Positions 35,042-44,730 are shown, counted from the first letter of the stretch. The stretch is DNA of 64,000 bases from Nitrincola tibetensis (GCF_003284585.1 NZ_QKRX01000004.1:1-64000), one strand, 5' to 3'. Notes: a model not told the origin generated them from the letters alone. Translations and numbers: made by a program.

Positions 35042-35926
35042 TCATTTAGGTTGACGGACGGGAATTCGATGCCCCCAGAAAAACAAAGCTAAACCGCCAA
35101 CCACTAACAAGCACCCTTGCCATAACCTAGGTGTCAGTGGCTCTGCATTCAGCAAGTGCCCCAACATCAAGGCAAACACGGGAGTAATCAGCGTTACAAG
35201 TGCTACCGTACTAGCAGGTAAATGACGTAGTACATGAAAATAGCTAACAAAACCAACTAAGGAGCCAAAAATAGCCAAGTATAAGACCGACCAAAACGCT
35301 CGACTCGATGGGTCGATGACCAAAGGTGCCGCCCCCATTAACCACCAAGTAATGCCAAAGCCCGGTAAAGACCACAGCAAAGCCCCAACGGTATGGGCCA
35401 AAGGGTGAACCTGAGCACTGGCACGCTTCACTAATACGCCACTTAGGCTAAACAGAACAACGGCCATCAACAATAGAAACACACCCGGAAGACTGTCGCG
35501 CCCCAGTGCAACATCGTCCGTAAAAATTACCCCAAGTCCCAGAAACGCTAAAAAACTGGCAAGCCATCGATAAGCCCTCAAGGCGGGTTCGTTCAGCAAC
35601 CCCATACCGAAAATAGCCGATAGAATGGGGGCCAGACCAAAAATAATTGAGATTAAACCTGAAGGCACATATCGCGATGCAATATAGGTGCAGCACATAG
35701 CACCAAACACGCCGAGTGACGCATAGGCATAGGTCAACTGGGCCTGAAAATTCAGTGGAAGACGAATGCGAAGAATCCCTAACAACCCCAAGCCAAGAAC
35801 AGCAGCGATCCCCATACGCAGCCAACCAGCTAGCACTGGATCAATTGTTTCACTGCTCCAAGCAATCGTCAGAGGTGTGGTGGACCAAATTAACACCACC
35901 GCCAGGTAGGCAACAGGTATAGACAT
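35042..35926 (-). CDS. EamA/RhaT-type drug-metabolite transporter
   Basis: This inner-membrane transporter of about 294 residues has ten predicted helices in two EamA halves (VYLAVVLIWSTTPL in the first, PGVFLLLMAVVLFSLSGVLVKR in the second). The substrate is unknown. Two adjacent ATGs occur (35929 and 35926); GGAG spacing favours the second. It is a single gene on the minus strand. Confidence 0.87.
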   Translation of the reverse strand: MSIPVAYLAVVLIWSTTPLTIAWSSETIDPVLAGWLRMGIAAVLGLGLLGILRIRLPLNFQAQLTYAYASLGVFGAMCCTYIASRYVPSGLISIIFGLAPILSAIFGMGLLNEPALRAYRWLASFLAFLGLGVIFTDDVALGRDSLPGVFLLLMAVVLFSLSGVLVKRASAQVHPLAHTVGALLWSLPGFGITWWLMGAAPLVIDPSSRAFWSVLYLAIFGSLVGFVSYFHVLRHLPASTVALVTLITPVFALMLGHLLNAEPLTPRLWQGCLLVVGGLALFFWGHRIPVRQPK

Positions 35927-36039
35927 CATGTCTCCAAAGTCGTTATTAAAACAGCATTATAGGTTTGGCTTGGGGAAGATAGATTAACTTGCGTTTGATG
36001 CTCCTCCTATTCCAGATAGATACACCGCCAGCAACCAAC

Positions 36040-37965
36040 CTATTTTTTACTTGTATTTTTTCTAGAACGACGAACGCTTTTGCGTTTCTGACGAGTTCCC
36101 GCACCCGCAGGAACCTTTACAGCCGTTTGCCCCACTTGACTAATCAAATCACCAAGAGTCGCTTCTAAGCTCTGCATAAATGCCTGATAGCTGTCTTCTC
36201 GCTGACTAATGGCATTTAGGCGCGCCTCCCATTCGGCCGTCATATCAGGCAATGTAGTGGACTCAGGCAAACTATTAATTAAGGCTTTACCCGCAGCGGT
36301 TGCCAGTATTTGCTTGCCTTGGCGCATCAGAAAATGCCGTTTAAACAACAGCTCAATAATCCCCGCACGGGTCGCTTCGGTACCTAATCCATCGGTTTCT
36401 CGCAAAATTTTTCGGATGTCTGGGTCTTTGACATAACGCGCAATACCCGTGATGGCTGCCAGTAACGTTGCATCGGTGAAATACTTAGGTGGCTGGGTCA
36501 TTTTTTCCTGCAACACTCCGCCCAGACACTGCAGTGTCTGACCTTGCTGAAGTGGCGGCAAGGCGGACTGTATGCCTTCATCACCGTCATCATCCTTCGA
36601 ACGAGATGGAAACAATACCTTCCACCCACTTTCCAACGTTTCGCGCGCGCGAGCGATGAAACAGCCACCGGCAATATCCAGTATCACCTCTGTATCGTGG
36701 TAACGCCAATTTGGATAAAACTGGAGCAAATACTGGCGAGCAATCAATTCATAGAGACGCTGTTCATCTGTTGATAAGCGCGTACCACTGACTTGCTTTT
36801 CAGTGGGTATAATCGCGTGATGCGCATCGACTTTTTTATCATTCCATGCTTTGCTGCGTAAACTCAGATCCGCTCCATTCACAGCCTCAGTCAAAGCTGA
36901 ACACGTATTACGAACAGCCTGAATGACACGAGGTGCCCGATCATAATGCTCCTCAGGTAAATAACGACTGTCTGATCGCGGGTAAGTGATTAAGGTGTGC
37001 TTTTCATAAAGACTTTGACAGGTATCCAATACCTGCTGAGCACTCATGCCATAACGCTTACCAGCATCAATCTGCAATGAAGACAAGCTGTAAGGTAAAG
37101 GCGGGGGCTGCTGTTTTGTTTTGCGACTCAACTGGGTGATATGAGCAGGTTGCCCAGCAATTCGACGCACTACATTTTCAGCCAAGGCTTTTGAGACAAC
37201 TCGCCCGTCTTCATCCTGATAAGCAGCACAGGCTTCACTTGGCTGCCACTTAGCCTGAAAGCTCTCACCTGCATCCGTTTGCACATTAGCCAATACCTCA
37301 TAAAAGGGTTTGCTGACAAAAGCCTCGATCGCTTCATCACGTCGCACAACCAACCCAAGAATGGGCGTCTGTACTCGCCCCACTGACAACACCCCTTGAT
37401 AGCCAGCCTTTTGCCCCTGTAAGGTGCACGCCCGAGTCAGATTAATACCATACAACCAATCAGCCCGCGAACGCGCCAATGCAGATGTCGACAGGGGAAT
37501 GAATCCTTGGTTGGGCTTAAGCTGAGCAAGCGCTCGACGAACCGCATCAGGATTGAGATCACTGATCAAACAACGCTGAACCGTCGCTCGCTTTTGAGGG
37601 GTAACCTTGAACCATGCAATGACTTCATCGACCAATAACTGCCCTTCACGATCTGGATCACCGGCATGGATCAACTCATCCGCCTCTTTGACCAGCTTTT
37701 TAAGCACCGTCAGTTGCTTTCGTGTGTTCGTTTTTGGCTGTAACTGCCATTCGCGAGGAACAATAGGCAAATGCTCAAATCGCCATGCTTTAAAAATCGG
37801 GTCATAGGCATCAGGCTCAGCTTGCTCCAATAAATGACCAATACACCAACTAACAACTGTATCTGCACCACACTTAATGTACCCATCTCCTTTTTGTTGC
37901 GGGCCTGGTAATGCATTGGCAATGGCTCTTCCTAAGGATGGTTTTTCCGCAATAAATAATCTCAT
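36040..37965 (-). CDS. topB: DNA topoisomerase III
   Basis: This 641-residue type IA topoisomerase decatenates DNA. The TOPRIM domain begins MRLFIAEKPSLGRAIANALPG and carries HAGDPDREGQLLVDE. The active-site tyrosine is in LITYPRSDSRYLP. The TEATRAGIIELLFKRHF region and the basic C-terminal tail (KRKSVRRSRKNTSKK) are as expected. The length is close to E. coli TopB. It is divergent from the following MFS gene. Confidence 0.96.
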   Translation of the reverse strand: MRLFIAEKPSLGRAIANALPGPQQKGDGYIKCGADTVVSWCIGHLLEQAEPDAYDPIFKAWRFEHLPIVPREWQLQPKTNTRKQLTVLKKLVKEADELIHAGDPDREGQLLVDEVIAWFKVTPQKRATVQRCLISDLNPDAVRRALAQLKPNQGFIPLSTSALARSRADWLYGINLTRACTLQGQKAGYQGVLSVGRVQTPILGLVVRRDEAIEAFVSKPFYEVLANVQTDAGESFQAKWQPSEACAAYQDEDGRVVSKALAENVVRRIAGQPAHITQLSRKTKQQPPPLPYSLSSLQIDAGKRYGMSAQQVLDTCQSLYEKHTLITYPRSDSRYLPEEHYDRAPRVIQAVRNTCSALTEAVNGADLSLRSKAWNDKKVDAHHAIIPTEKQVSGTRLSTDEQRLYELIARQYLLQFYPNWRYHDTEVILDIAGGCFIARARETLESGWKVLFPSRSKDDDGDEGIQSALPPLQQGQTLQCLGGVLQEKMTQPPKYFTDATLLAAITGIARYVKDPDIRKILRETDGLGTEATRAGIIELLFKRHFLMRQGKQILATAAGKALINSLPESTTLPDMTAEWEARLNAISQREDSYQAFMQSLEATLGDLISQVGQTAVKVPAGAGTRQKRKSVRRSRKNTSKK

Positions 37966-38043
37966 TTGAACATCCTGTTCTGAACTTTTACGGCTAAAGT
38001 GTTATATTCGCGTATTCTCATTTGCGAACTATGGACGCACCTC

Positions 38044-39216
38044 ATGTCTCTTCCTATCACTGTCTGGGGGCTTGCTTTAGGCCAAGCCTTACTGGTCTCG
38101 GGTAACATTTTATTGGTTTCTGTCACTGCACTGATTGGACAACACATCGCCCCATCCCTGACGTTAATCACCTTGCCTGTCGCATTACAATTTCTTGGGC
38201 TGATGGGGGTCACGCTACCCGCCGCACTCTTAATGCGATGGCTGGGTCGAAAAACCGGATTTATGCTTGGCAATCTCATCGGGGTTAGTGGTGCGTTCTT
38301 AGCCTACTTCGCGCTGTTAAATCAAAATTTTACACTATTTTGCCTGAGTACCTTCTTATTAGGAATGGCCATTGGTGTTGGTCAACAATATCGTTTTGCT
38401 GCGATTGAAGGCTGCCCTCCTCATCAACACCCTCGCGCCATCAGTCTTGTCATGGTTGGCGGTGTGCTTGCCGCCATTTTAGGGCCTAATTTAGCTATAT
38501 GGGCGGAGGATTGGGTATCGGACATTCCTTATTTAGGAGCATTTGCGGTATTAATTGCGCTCTACAGCCTTACAACTCTACTGATCGCACTCTTACCCTT
38601 GCAAAAACCGAACCTTGCAGAACAAAAAGGAGCGACTCGTTCATACCGTGAACTTTTTCAGCAACCTCGGCTGGTGTCTGCAGTTTGTGCTGGCATGATC
38701 GGTTACGGTGTGATGGTACTGGTCATGACTGCAACCCCCTTAGCAATGCAAGCGTGTGGTTTTAGTTTCAGCAGTACAGCCAGCGTTATCCAGTGGCATG
38801 TACTCGGTATGTTTGCCCCATCCTTCATCACGGGCCGCTTAATTTCATATTTTTCCGCGACTAAGGTTATACAAGCGGGTTGTTTACTGCTGATTACCTG
38901 CGTTATTTTAAACCAATTAGGCACGGGCTATTGGCATTTCTGGACCGCATTAGTTGCACTGGGAATTGGCTGGAACTTTACATTTATTGGTGCCACAACG
39001 CTGCTTACACAAACCTATGCACCGGCAGAAAAAGCAAAAGTACAGGGAATGAATGACTTACTGGTATTCGGCTTTGCTGCTCTTGGCAGCCTACTGGCTG
39101 GCTATTGGCAAAGCCTATTGGGATGGGAGTTACTGAATCTATTAATGTTACCGGCCATTTTAGTGGCTATGTGGCTCGTCTGGTCAAGTAACCGACGAGC
39201 CACATCCTACGCCTAA
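38044..39216 (+). CDS. MFS transporter (YfcJ/Bcr-like, unassigned substrate)
   Basis: This protein of about 390 residues has twelve predicted helices and the family's GMAIGVGQQYRFAAIE and MIGYGVMVLVMTATPLAMQ segments. The start at 38044 is chosen because the first membrane helix begins directly after it; the open frame from a GTG at 37999 adds fifteen residues without support. The substrate is unknown. It is convergent with rapA, 12 bp away. Confidence 0.82.
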   Translation: MSLPITVWGLALGQALLVSGNILLVSVTALIGQHIAPSLTLITLPVALQFLGLMGVTLPAALLMRWLGRKTGFMLGNLIGVSGAFLAYFALLNQNFTLFCLSTFLLGMAIGVGQQYRFAAIEGCPPHQHPRAISLVMVGGVLAAILGPNLAIWAEDWVSDIPYLGAFAVLIALYSLTTLLIALLPLQKPNLAEQKGATRSYRELFQQPRLVSAVCAGMIGYGVMVLVMTATPLAMQACGFSFSSTASVIQWHVLGMFAPSFITGRLISYFSATKVIQAGCLLLITCVILNQLGTGYWHFWTALVALGIGWNFTFIGATTLLTQTYAPAEKAKVQGMNDLLVFGFAALGSLLAGYWQSLLGWELLNLLMLPAILVAMWLVWSSNRRATSYA

Positions 39217-39228
39217 GTCAGTGTGCTT

Positions 39229-42090
39229 TTACTCCGACACGACAATCACACGTAAGGCATCTAAACGCAGGCTCGCTCGTTCCAGTGCGAGCCTCATCAT
39301 CTCTGTATCGTCAACATGCTGACTTATCTCCTGCGGATGGATCGCTGGGTTGACAGCCGCCAGTGCTTTAAGGCGCTCCAACTCATTCGTTCGATCACTC
39401 AGTAAACTGTGCAAAGCCGATTCAATTAAACCTGGCAATTGCTTATCCACAATCGCTTGCCCATGCTTTAATTGCAAGACGATGTTATCACGCGCAACTC
39501 TTGCCATATTACTACTGGTTGCTAAAGGCACAGGTTGTACCAATTGATTTAAAGGCTTATGTGCCAATACAGCCGACAAATCCTGCCCTTCTGGTCCCGT
39601 TAAAACTCTTAAATAGCCAGAGGGCAAGTAACGTGCTAGCTGAAGCGATCTGGGCACTGCGAGATTTAGCGTAAACACCATTTCAACCAACAGGGTTCCC
39701 GCAGGTAAGGCCGGCAGTTTGAGTACACCTAATGCATTATTACCAAGATCATTGCGAGTTAACAACTCCATTAACTCTAGCAATAATGGGTGTTCCCAAC
39801 TTAAAAACTCAACGTCCTCACGTGACAATGCCTCTTTACGACTGAAAGTTAAAGTCATGCCATCTTCCGGAAGCTCAGATAGCTGGTACAGCATCTGCTC
39901 TCCAGGATGAACGACTAACCCCCTTTCACCATGAGGCTGAACTGCAATTCCAAATCGATCAAACAGCTTTTCGGCATAGTCTTGTAACGCCTTACCATTT
40001 TCCAGCTCATGAATTTGGCTGATGACTGAATCGGCTTTTGCTGCATTAAAGCTCGACATTTCAAGTAAGCGATCTCGCCCAAAAGACAACTCACTTTCCA
40101 GCTCTTGTCGCTCTTGCTGGGTTTCCTCAAGCAGTTTTTGCAAAGCGTGGCGCTCGCCCGGGTGACGCATTGCATCTCTAAGTGGCTGTGCAAAACGATG
40201 ATAGAGGGCATCTCCTGTTGAACAAACACGTGTAAATGCCTCCAACCCTTCATGATACCAACGCATTAACACTTCCGTTGCACTGTGTTGATAATAAGGC
40301 AAATGTATTTGCACACTGTGATGCTGCCCTATTCGATCCAAACGCCCAATTCGTTGTTCAAGTAGATCAGGGCTTAAGGGCAAGTCAAATAAAACCAGAT
40401 GATGGCAAAATTGAAAGTTACGCCCTTCACTGCCAATTTCAGAGCTGATCAACACTTGCGCTCCGAGATCTTGCTCAGCAAAGTAGGCTGCGCTACGGTC
40501 TCGATTAACGAGGCTCATCCCCTCATGGAAAACAGTCGAGCGGACACCCCCTCTCAGATTGAGAAAGTCCTCAAGCATAACGGCCGTTTCCGCATGCGCA
40601 CAGATCACGAGCGCTTTTTCCTTTTTATTGGTTTTAAGCCATTCAAGCAACCAAGCGACGCGAGGATCACTGCTAATCCAAGTATCGCCTAAACGTTTCT
40701 CTGGATGTAGAAGCGGTTCCAATGCAGGCTCGTCCTCACCTTCGGACGAAAATAGTGTCGGTGCAATGAGCGGATAGGTGTGGAGCACTCGCTCTGGAAA
40801 TCCATCTATATTTTTTCGTGTATTACGAAACAGTACTCGTCCTGTTCCTTGACGGTCCACTAAATCAGCAATCATTTTATGGAGGCTAGCCGATTGCTCA
40901 ATTTCGGAAAGTCCTTTCCAGTGTTCAAGGGTATCCGCCCCCAAGCGTTCAGCTAAAACAGCTTGTAAATGCGCATCTCGTTTTAGCAGATCCGCACCCT
41001 CGGTCATCAATGCTTCAATCAACACATTTAAATGTCGATAACTCGACTCTTCATCTAAAAACCGCTCTAAATCGGGGTAACGATCAGGGTCTAATAACCT
41101 CAAACGCGCGAAATGCCCCTCTGGTCCTAACTGCTCCGGCGTTGCAGTTAACAATAATAGGCCGTCAGAAACGCGGGCAACTTGCTCAACACATTGATAA
41201 GCGTGACTTACAACTTCTCGACTCCACCCAAGATGGTGAGCCTCATCCACCACTAGAATATCCCAATGTACTGAAGAGGCCTGCTCCAGTCGTAAAGGAT
41301 TTCTGGACAGTAACGAAACAGGCGCCAAAATTAGCTGAGCAGAATCAAAGGGGTTCTCGTGCCCGGACTCAGCAATCGCCAAACAACGCTCTTCATCTAA
41401 CAAAGTAAAAACCAAGTTGAAACGCCTTAGCATTTCGACCAACCACTGGTGCAACAGCGAATCCGGCAATAAGACCAAGACACGTTTAGCACGCCCGGAT
41501 ATCCAGTGTTGATGCAAAATCAATCCTGCTTCGATCGTTTTTCCTAATCCCACCTCATCAGCCAACAAAGCCCTGGGCGCTGGGCGCGAGCTAAGCTCCG
41601 ATGCAATATACATTTGGTGTGGCAACAACTGAACACGGGCCCCCATGAGCCCATATGCTGACGATTTTTGTAATCTATACTGGTGTTCTAATGTATCAAC
41701 ACGCAATTTAAACAAACTATGGCGGTCAATCTGACCTGCAAATAGCCGCTCTTGAGGTTTGCTGAAATGCACTGCACTGTCTAAGTGTATTTCTGGCACA
41801 ATCATCTCTGCGCCCGACTCATCAACGCCTAAATAAATAAAGCAGCCATTATGTTCAATTCGCTCACGAATGGTGATGAGAACCCCGTCATCATTTCGTA
41901 TTTGCTCATCGGGCTCGTAACATACTCGACTTAAAGGAGCATTGTCCGTTGCATATGTCCGGCTATCTCCTGCTGCCGGAAAACTAATTTCCACACGTCG
42001 GTTGGCACATTCAACCACGATACCTAACCCCAGTTCAGCTTCAGTATTACTGATCCAACGCTGCCCCGGAACAAACTCTGTATGAGCCAA
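39229..42090 (-). CDS. rapA: RNA polymerase-associated ATPase RapA
   Basis: This 953-residue Swi2/Snf2-type ATPase recycles RNA polymerase. The N-terminal Tudor-like domains begin EFVPGQRWISNTEAELGLG. Walker A is DEVGLGKTIEAGL, the DEAH box is VVDEAHHLGW, and motifs GSEGRNFQFCHHLVLFDLP and EQRIGRLDRIGQ mark the second helicase lobe. The length is normal for E. coli-type RapA. It is divergent from the prephenate dehydratase gene. Confidence 0.96.
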   Translation of the reverse strand: MAHTEFVPGQRWISNTEAELGLGIVVECANRRVEISFPAAGDSRTYATDNAPLSRVCYEPDEQIRNDDGVLITIRERIEHNGCFIYLGVDESGAEMIVPEIHLDSAVHFSKPQERLFAGQIDRHSLFKLRVDTLEHQYRLQKSSAYGLMGARVQLLPHQMYIASELSSRPAPRALLADEVGLGKTIEAGLILHQHWISGRAKRVLVLLPDSLLHQWLVEMLRRFNLVFTLLDEERCLAIAESGHENPFDSAQLILAPVSLLSRNPLRLEQASSVHWDILVVDEAHHLGWSREVVSHAYQCVEQVARVSDGLLLLTATPEQLGPEGHFARLRLLDPDRYPDLERFLDEESSYRHLNVLIEALMTEGADLLKRDAHLQAVLAERLGADTLEHWKGLSEIEQSASLHKMIADLVDRQGTGRVLFRNTRKNIDGFPERVLHTYPLIAPTLFSSEGEDEPALEPLLHPEKRLGDTWISSDPRVAWLLEWLKTNKKEKALVICAHAETAVMLEDFLNLRGGVRSTVFHEGMSLVNRDRSAAYFAEQDLGAQVLISSEIGSEGRNFQFCHHLVLFDLPLSPDLLEQRIGRLDRIGQHHSVQIHLPYYQHSATEVLMRWYHEGLEAFTRVCSTGDALYHRFAQPLRDAMRHPGERHALQKLLEETQQERQELESELSFGRDRLLEMSSFNAAKADSVISQIHELENGKALQDYAEKLFDRFGIAVQPHGERGLVVHPGEQMLYQLSELPEDGMTLTFSRKEALSREDVEFLSWEHPLLLELMELLTRNDLGNNALGVLKLPALPAGTLLVEMVFTLNLAVPRSLQLARYLPSGYLRVLTGPEGQDLSAVLAHKPLNQLVQPVPLATSSNMARVARDNIVLQLKHGQAIVDKQLPGLIESALHSLLSDRTNELERLKALAAVNPAIHPQEISQHVDDTEMMRLALERASLRLDALRVIVVSE

Positions 42091-42186
42091 TCTGCAAATC
42101 CTCTACAACACTTTGAATAATGAGTGCAATGATAGGCGTGATTGAGGCTGAGTTCAAAGCCTGATCGTGCTTAACCGCTATGTCTG

Positions 42187-42199
42187 TGCAATAATTGCA
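42187..42199 (+). promoter_or_regulatory. Operator-like dyad upstream of prephenate dehydratase
   Basis: TGCAAT-A-ATTGCA is a perfect dyad about 30 bp before the ATG at 42229, in the divergent gap with rapA. It resembles the AGCAATT-A-AATTGCT dyad at 21094-21108. Either could be a transcription factor site; no factor is proposed. Confidence 0.3.
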
Positions 42200-42228
42200 T
42201 TTTTAAATCGGCATGACGACGAACGATT

Positions 42229-43095
42229 ATGAATCAATCCAATGACATTATTGCCTATCAAGGGCATAAGGGCGCCTATTCACACTTAGCCTGCTGCAGA
42301 GTTCATCCTGAATTAAGAGCACATGCCTGCGCGAGTTTTGCCGAAGCCATGTTTATGGTAGAACGTGGCGAAGCGCGTTTGGCCATGATACCCCTTGAAA
42401 ACTCCACGGCAGGTAGAGTTGAAGAAATCTACCGCTTAATGCCTAAAACCCGACTTCATATTATTGATGAACATTTTGAGCCGGTTAACCACTGCTTGCT
42501 AGCCTTGCCAGGTACCAAGCTTCAAGACCTTCGCACCGTTTCATCACATCCACAAGCGCTTGCTCAGTGTGACGGCAATATCAAGTCGCTAAAGCTTGAA
42601 CAGACTGCAGCTCTCGACACTGCCGGTGCAGCTGAAGAGTTGTCTCTTTCAAAAAACCCAACTCATGCAGCGATAGCGTCGAGCTTAGCCGCCGAGCTAT
42701 ACAACCTTGAAATCATCAAAGACAACTTTCAAGACGTGAACGGCAATACCACCCGCTTCATGATTTTGGCAAAAGAAAGCCGTATGCCTGCTTTCGAAGC
42801 AGACAAGCGCTATTTGACAACACTGATGTTTAGAGTTCGCAACATACCTGCTGCGCTTTACAAAGCCTTAGGGGGGTTTGCGACAAATGGACTTAACATG
42901 GTCAAACTCGAAAGCTATATGTCATCAGATACTATGCAAGTTTCCAGTTTTCATTTAGATGTTGAAGGTCATCCACATCAACCTTCAATGCAGCACGCAT
43001 TACAAGAGCTGAACTTTTTTGCCAGTGAAGTTAGAGTCATGGGGACTTACCCAGCTCACCCTTTCAGAACCTCATCTCTAAGCATCGAGATCTAG
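42229..43095 (+). CDS. pheA: Prephenate dehydratase with ACT domain
   Basis: This 288-residue monofunctional enzyme converts prephenate to phenylpyruvate in phenylalanine synthesis. The catalytic part has IAYQGHKGAYSHLA, MIPLENSTAGRVEE and the signature NGNTTRFMILAK. The ACT domain (about 195-280) shows LTTLMFRVRNIPAALYKALG and NMVKLESYMS, for phenylalanine feedback. The chorismate mutase domain of the fused P-protein is absent, so mutase activity must come from elsewhere. Confidence 0.92.
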   Translation: MNQSNDIIAYQGHKGAYSHLACCRVHPELRAHACASFAEAMFMVERGEARLAMIPLENSTAGRVEEIYRLMPKTRLHIIDEHFEPVNHCLLALPGTKLQDLRTVSSHPQALAQCDGNIKSLKLEQTAALDTAGAAEELSLSKNPTHAAIASSLAAELYNLEIIKDNFQDVNGNTTRFMILAKESRMPAFEADKRYLTTLMFRVRNIPAALYKALGGFATNGLNMVKLESYMSSDTMQVSSFHLDVEGHPHQPSMQHALQELNFFASEVRVMGTYPAHPFRTSSLSIEI

Positions 43096-43176
43096 TTTTG
43101 ATGGTTTTAGCAACAATAGAGACTAAAAAATTGGTGCTTATACACAATTAATATTAAAAAATTAGGGTTTACCCTA

Positions 43177-43205
43177 TTGTGCACTGCACAAAATTAAACT
43201 ATCTT
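43177..43205 (+). promoter_or_regulatory. Promoter of the candidate small RNA, with overlapping palindromes
   Basis: TTGTGC (43177-43182) and TATCTT (43200-43205) are 17 bp apart, a good sigma-70 layout, with a start expected near 43211-43213. The palindrome TTGTGCACTGCACAA (43177-43191) overlaps the -35, and AGGGT-TT-ACCCT (43164-43175) lies just upstream. Both look like operators, suggesting a tightly regulated promoter. Confidence 0.55.
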
Positions 43206-43211
43206 TAAGTT

Positions 43212-43333
43212 GTCCTGTTCTACAGGACGCGGAAAGCTGGCTCTCTTCCAGAGGCAGCTTTCGCATCCCATCTCTCAACTCTTCCTGAGTTGTATGCACT
43301 TTGCTTGCCCCTCTCATCGAGGGGCTTTTTTTT
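43212..43333 (+). ncRNA. Candidate small RNA with four five-base-loop hairpins
   Basis: In the gap between pheA and mgtE, about 122 bases fold into four consecutive hairpins. Stem one is GTCCTG/CAGGAC (43212-43228, loop TTCTA). Stem two is GAAAGCTG/CAGCTTTC (43232-43262) with an inner CTCT/AGAG and loop CTTCC. Stem three is CAACTC/GAGTTG (43276-43292, loop TTCCT). Stem four is GCCCCTC/GAGGGGC (43307-43325, loop TCATC), followed by eight T as a terminator. All loops are five bases and pyrimidine-rich; CUUCC and UUCCU could pair with purine-rich ribosome-binding sites. A promoter precedes it. No known RNA family was recognised. No convincing coding frame is present. Confidence 0.75.
43307..43333 (+). 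terminator. Terminator of the small RNA
   Basis: The 7-bp GC-rich stem GCCCCTC/GAGGGGC with loop TCATC is followed directly by TTTTTTTT (43326-43333). The T run overlaps the stop codon of mgtE on the other strand. On the minus strand no T run follows the stem, so it acts rightwards. Confidence 0.9.
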
Positions 43334-44675
43334 ATAGGCCTAGAACGGCCGTTGCGATTGCAAAATAAACTAAAATACCTGCGGCATCTGCAATTGTCGC
43401 CACTAGAGGAGCACTCGCTGTTGCAGGGTCTAACCCCGCCTTTTTAAGCACAAAGGGCAAGCTTAAACCAAGTAAGCTACCCATCATAACCACTGCAACC
43501 ATACTCAGTGCAACAATCAAGGCAATATCCGCACCACCCCTAAACGCACCAATCATTGAGACAGCGAGCGCCATAGTGCAACCAAGCGCCAGCGCTATTG
43601 CCAGTTCGCGACTAAAAAGTTTGAACCAGTCTGACATTTGCACATCACCTGTCCCCAAGCCCCTCACCATCAAAGTGGATGCTTGCGAGCCTGCGTTACC
43701 AGCACTACCTATCAACAAAGGCATGAAAAAGACTAATACTGCATATTTGGCGATAGTGTCTTCATAAATTGAAATACCTGCAGCCGTAAATATATTGGCA
43801 AACACTAGCAACAATAGCCAAAAAATACGCTTTTTATACAATGTAAAGCCACTGGCATCTCTAAAGCTCCCTTCTAAATCACCAATTGAACCACCTTTTA
43901 AGATATCTTCAGTTGCTTCTGCTTCCGCAATATCCATCGCATCATCATAGGTAACAATACCCACAAGCCGAGCCTGCTCATCTACAACCGGAACCGCCAA
44001 CAAATCATAACGACTGATACTTTTTGCCGCATTTTCTTGTTCTTCATTCGGACCAAGTGTAATCAACTCAGTTGTCATAATTGAGCTAATCGCCGCCGAC
44101 GGTTTGGTCAGAATCAACTCTCTTAAGGAGATGGTTCCAACCAGCCGATGCTGCAGATCCAGAACATAAATTTGATAGATTGTTTCAGCATCGGGCGCCG
44201 TTTTACGAACACGCTCTAATGCCTGCTCAACACTGCTGTGCTCTGGGACGCTACAGTAGTTACTGGTCATAATCGCACCAACTGTCCCTTCCGCATAGCT
44301 CGCCATTCGACGAAGGTCTTCACGTTCCTCTTTAGCCATTCGTTTTAAAACAGACGTCTGTCGCTCTTCAGACATCATATTAAAAAGATCTGCACGCTCA
44401 TCCGATTCCATGGATGACAGTAATTGGGCTAAGCCTTCAATTGTCATCTCCTCGGCGATTTGAAACTGAAGAGACATAGGCAAGTAACCAAAGATTTCTG
44501 CTCGCTCAGTCAACTCAAGATGAGCGAGTACTTTCAAACAAACTTCAGTTGATTCATGTCGAAGAAATTCTGCAAGATCAGCAGGTTGGAATTCTGTCAC
44601 CGTATTTTCGATAGCAACAGTATCTTGTTTTGCCATGGCGCTGCGAAGGGCGTTAGCGAGATCAGCGTAGGTCAT
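43332..44675 (-). CDS. mgtE: Magnesium transporter MgtE
   Basis: This 447-residue magnesium channel has an N-terminal superhelical domain (about 1-130), a CBS pair at about 135-255 (GAIMTSNYCSVPEHSSVEQ and VPVVDEQARLVGIVTYDD) and five membrane helices from about 285. The pore motif is FMPLLIGSAGNAGSQAST. The CBS and N domains gate the channel in response to cytosolic magnesium. The start at 44675 follows CGGAG. A structured leader lies upstream. Confidence 0.95.
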   Translation of the reverse strand: MTYADLANALRSAMAKQDTVAIENTVTEFQPADLAEFLRHESTEVCLKVLAHLELTERAEIFGYLPMSLQFQIAEEMTIEGLAQLLSSMESDERADLFNMMSEERQTSVLKRMAKEEREDLRRMASYAEGTVGAIMTSNYCSVPEHSSVEQALERVRKTAPDAETIYQIYVLDLQHRLVGTISLRELILTKPSAAISSIMTTELITLGPNEEQENAAKSISRYDLLAVPVVDEQARLVGIVTYDDAMDIAEAEATEDILKGGSIGDLEGSFRDASGFTLYKKRIFWLLLLVFANIFTAAGISIYEDTIAKYAVLVFFMPLLIGSAGNAGSQASTLMVRGLGTGDVQMSDWFKLFSRELAIALALGCTMALAVSMIGAFRGGADIALIVALSMVAVVMMGSLLGLSLPFVLKKAGLDPATASAPLVATIADAAGILVYFAIATAVLGL

Positions 44676-44690
44676 AAGTGTCTCCGTTGA

Positions 44691-44730
44691 GCGAGCGTTA
44701 CTCGCCGAAGACAGGTATCAAAAGGATACC
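44691..44730 (-). promoter_or_regulatory. mgtE 5' leader with two hairpins
   Basis: GGTATC/GATACC (44714-44730) and GCGAG/CTCGC (44691-44705) form two small hairpins just before the mgtE ribosome site. Known magnesium riboswitches (M-box, mgtA leader) were not recognised here. It may be an unassigned regulatory leader. The rest of the 252-bp gap up to apbE shows nothing clear. Confidence 0.35.

Noticed and set aside
43096-43331. Reading the pheA-mgtE gap as a CsrA-sponge RNA on the minus strand
   Set aside because: GGA loops would exist on that strand, but no promoter or T run supports transcription that way; the plus-strand signals are strong.
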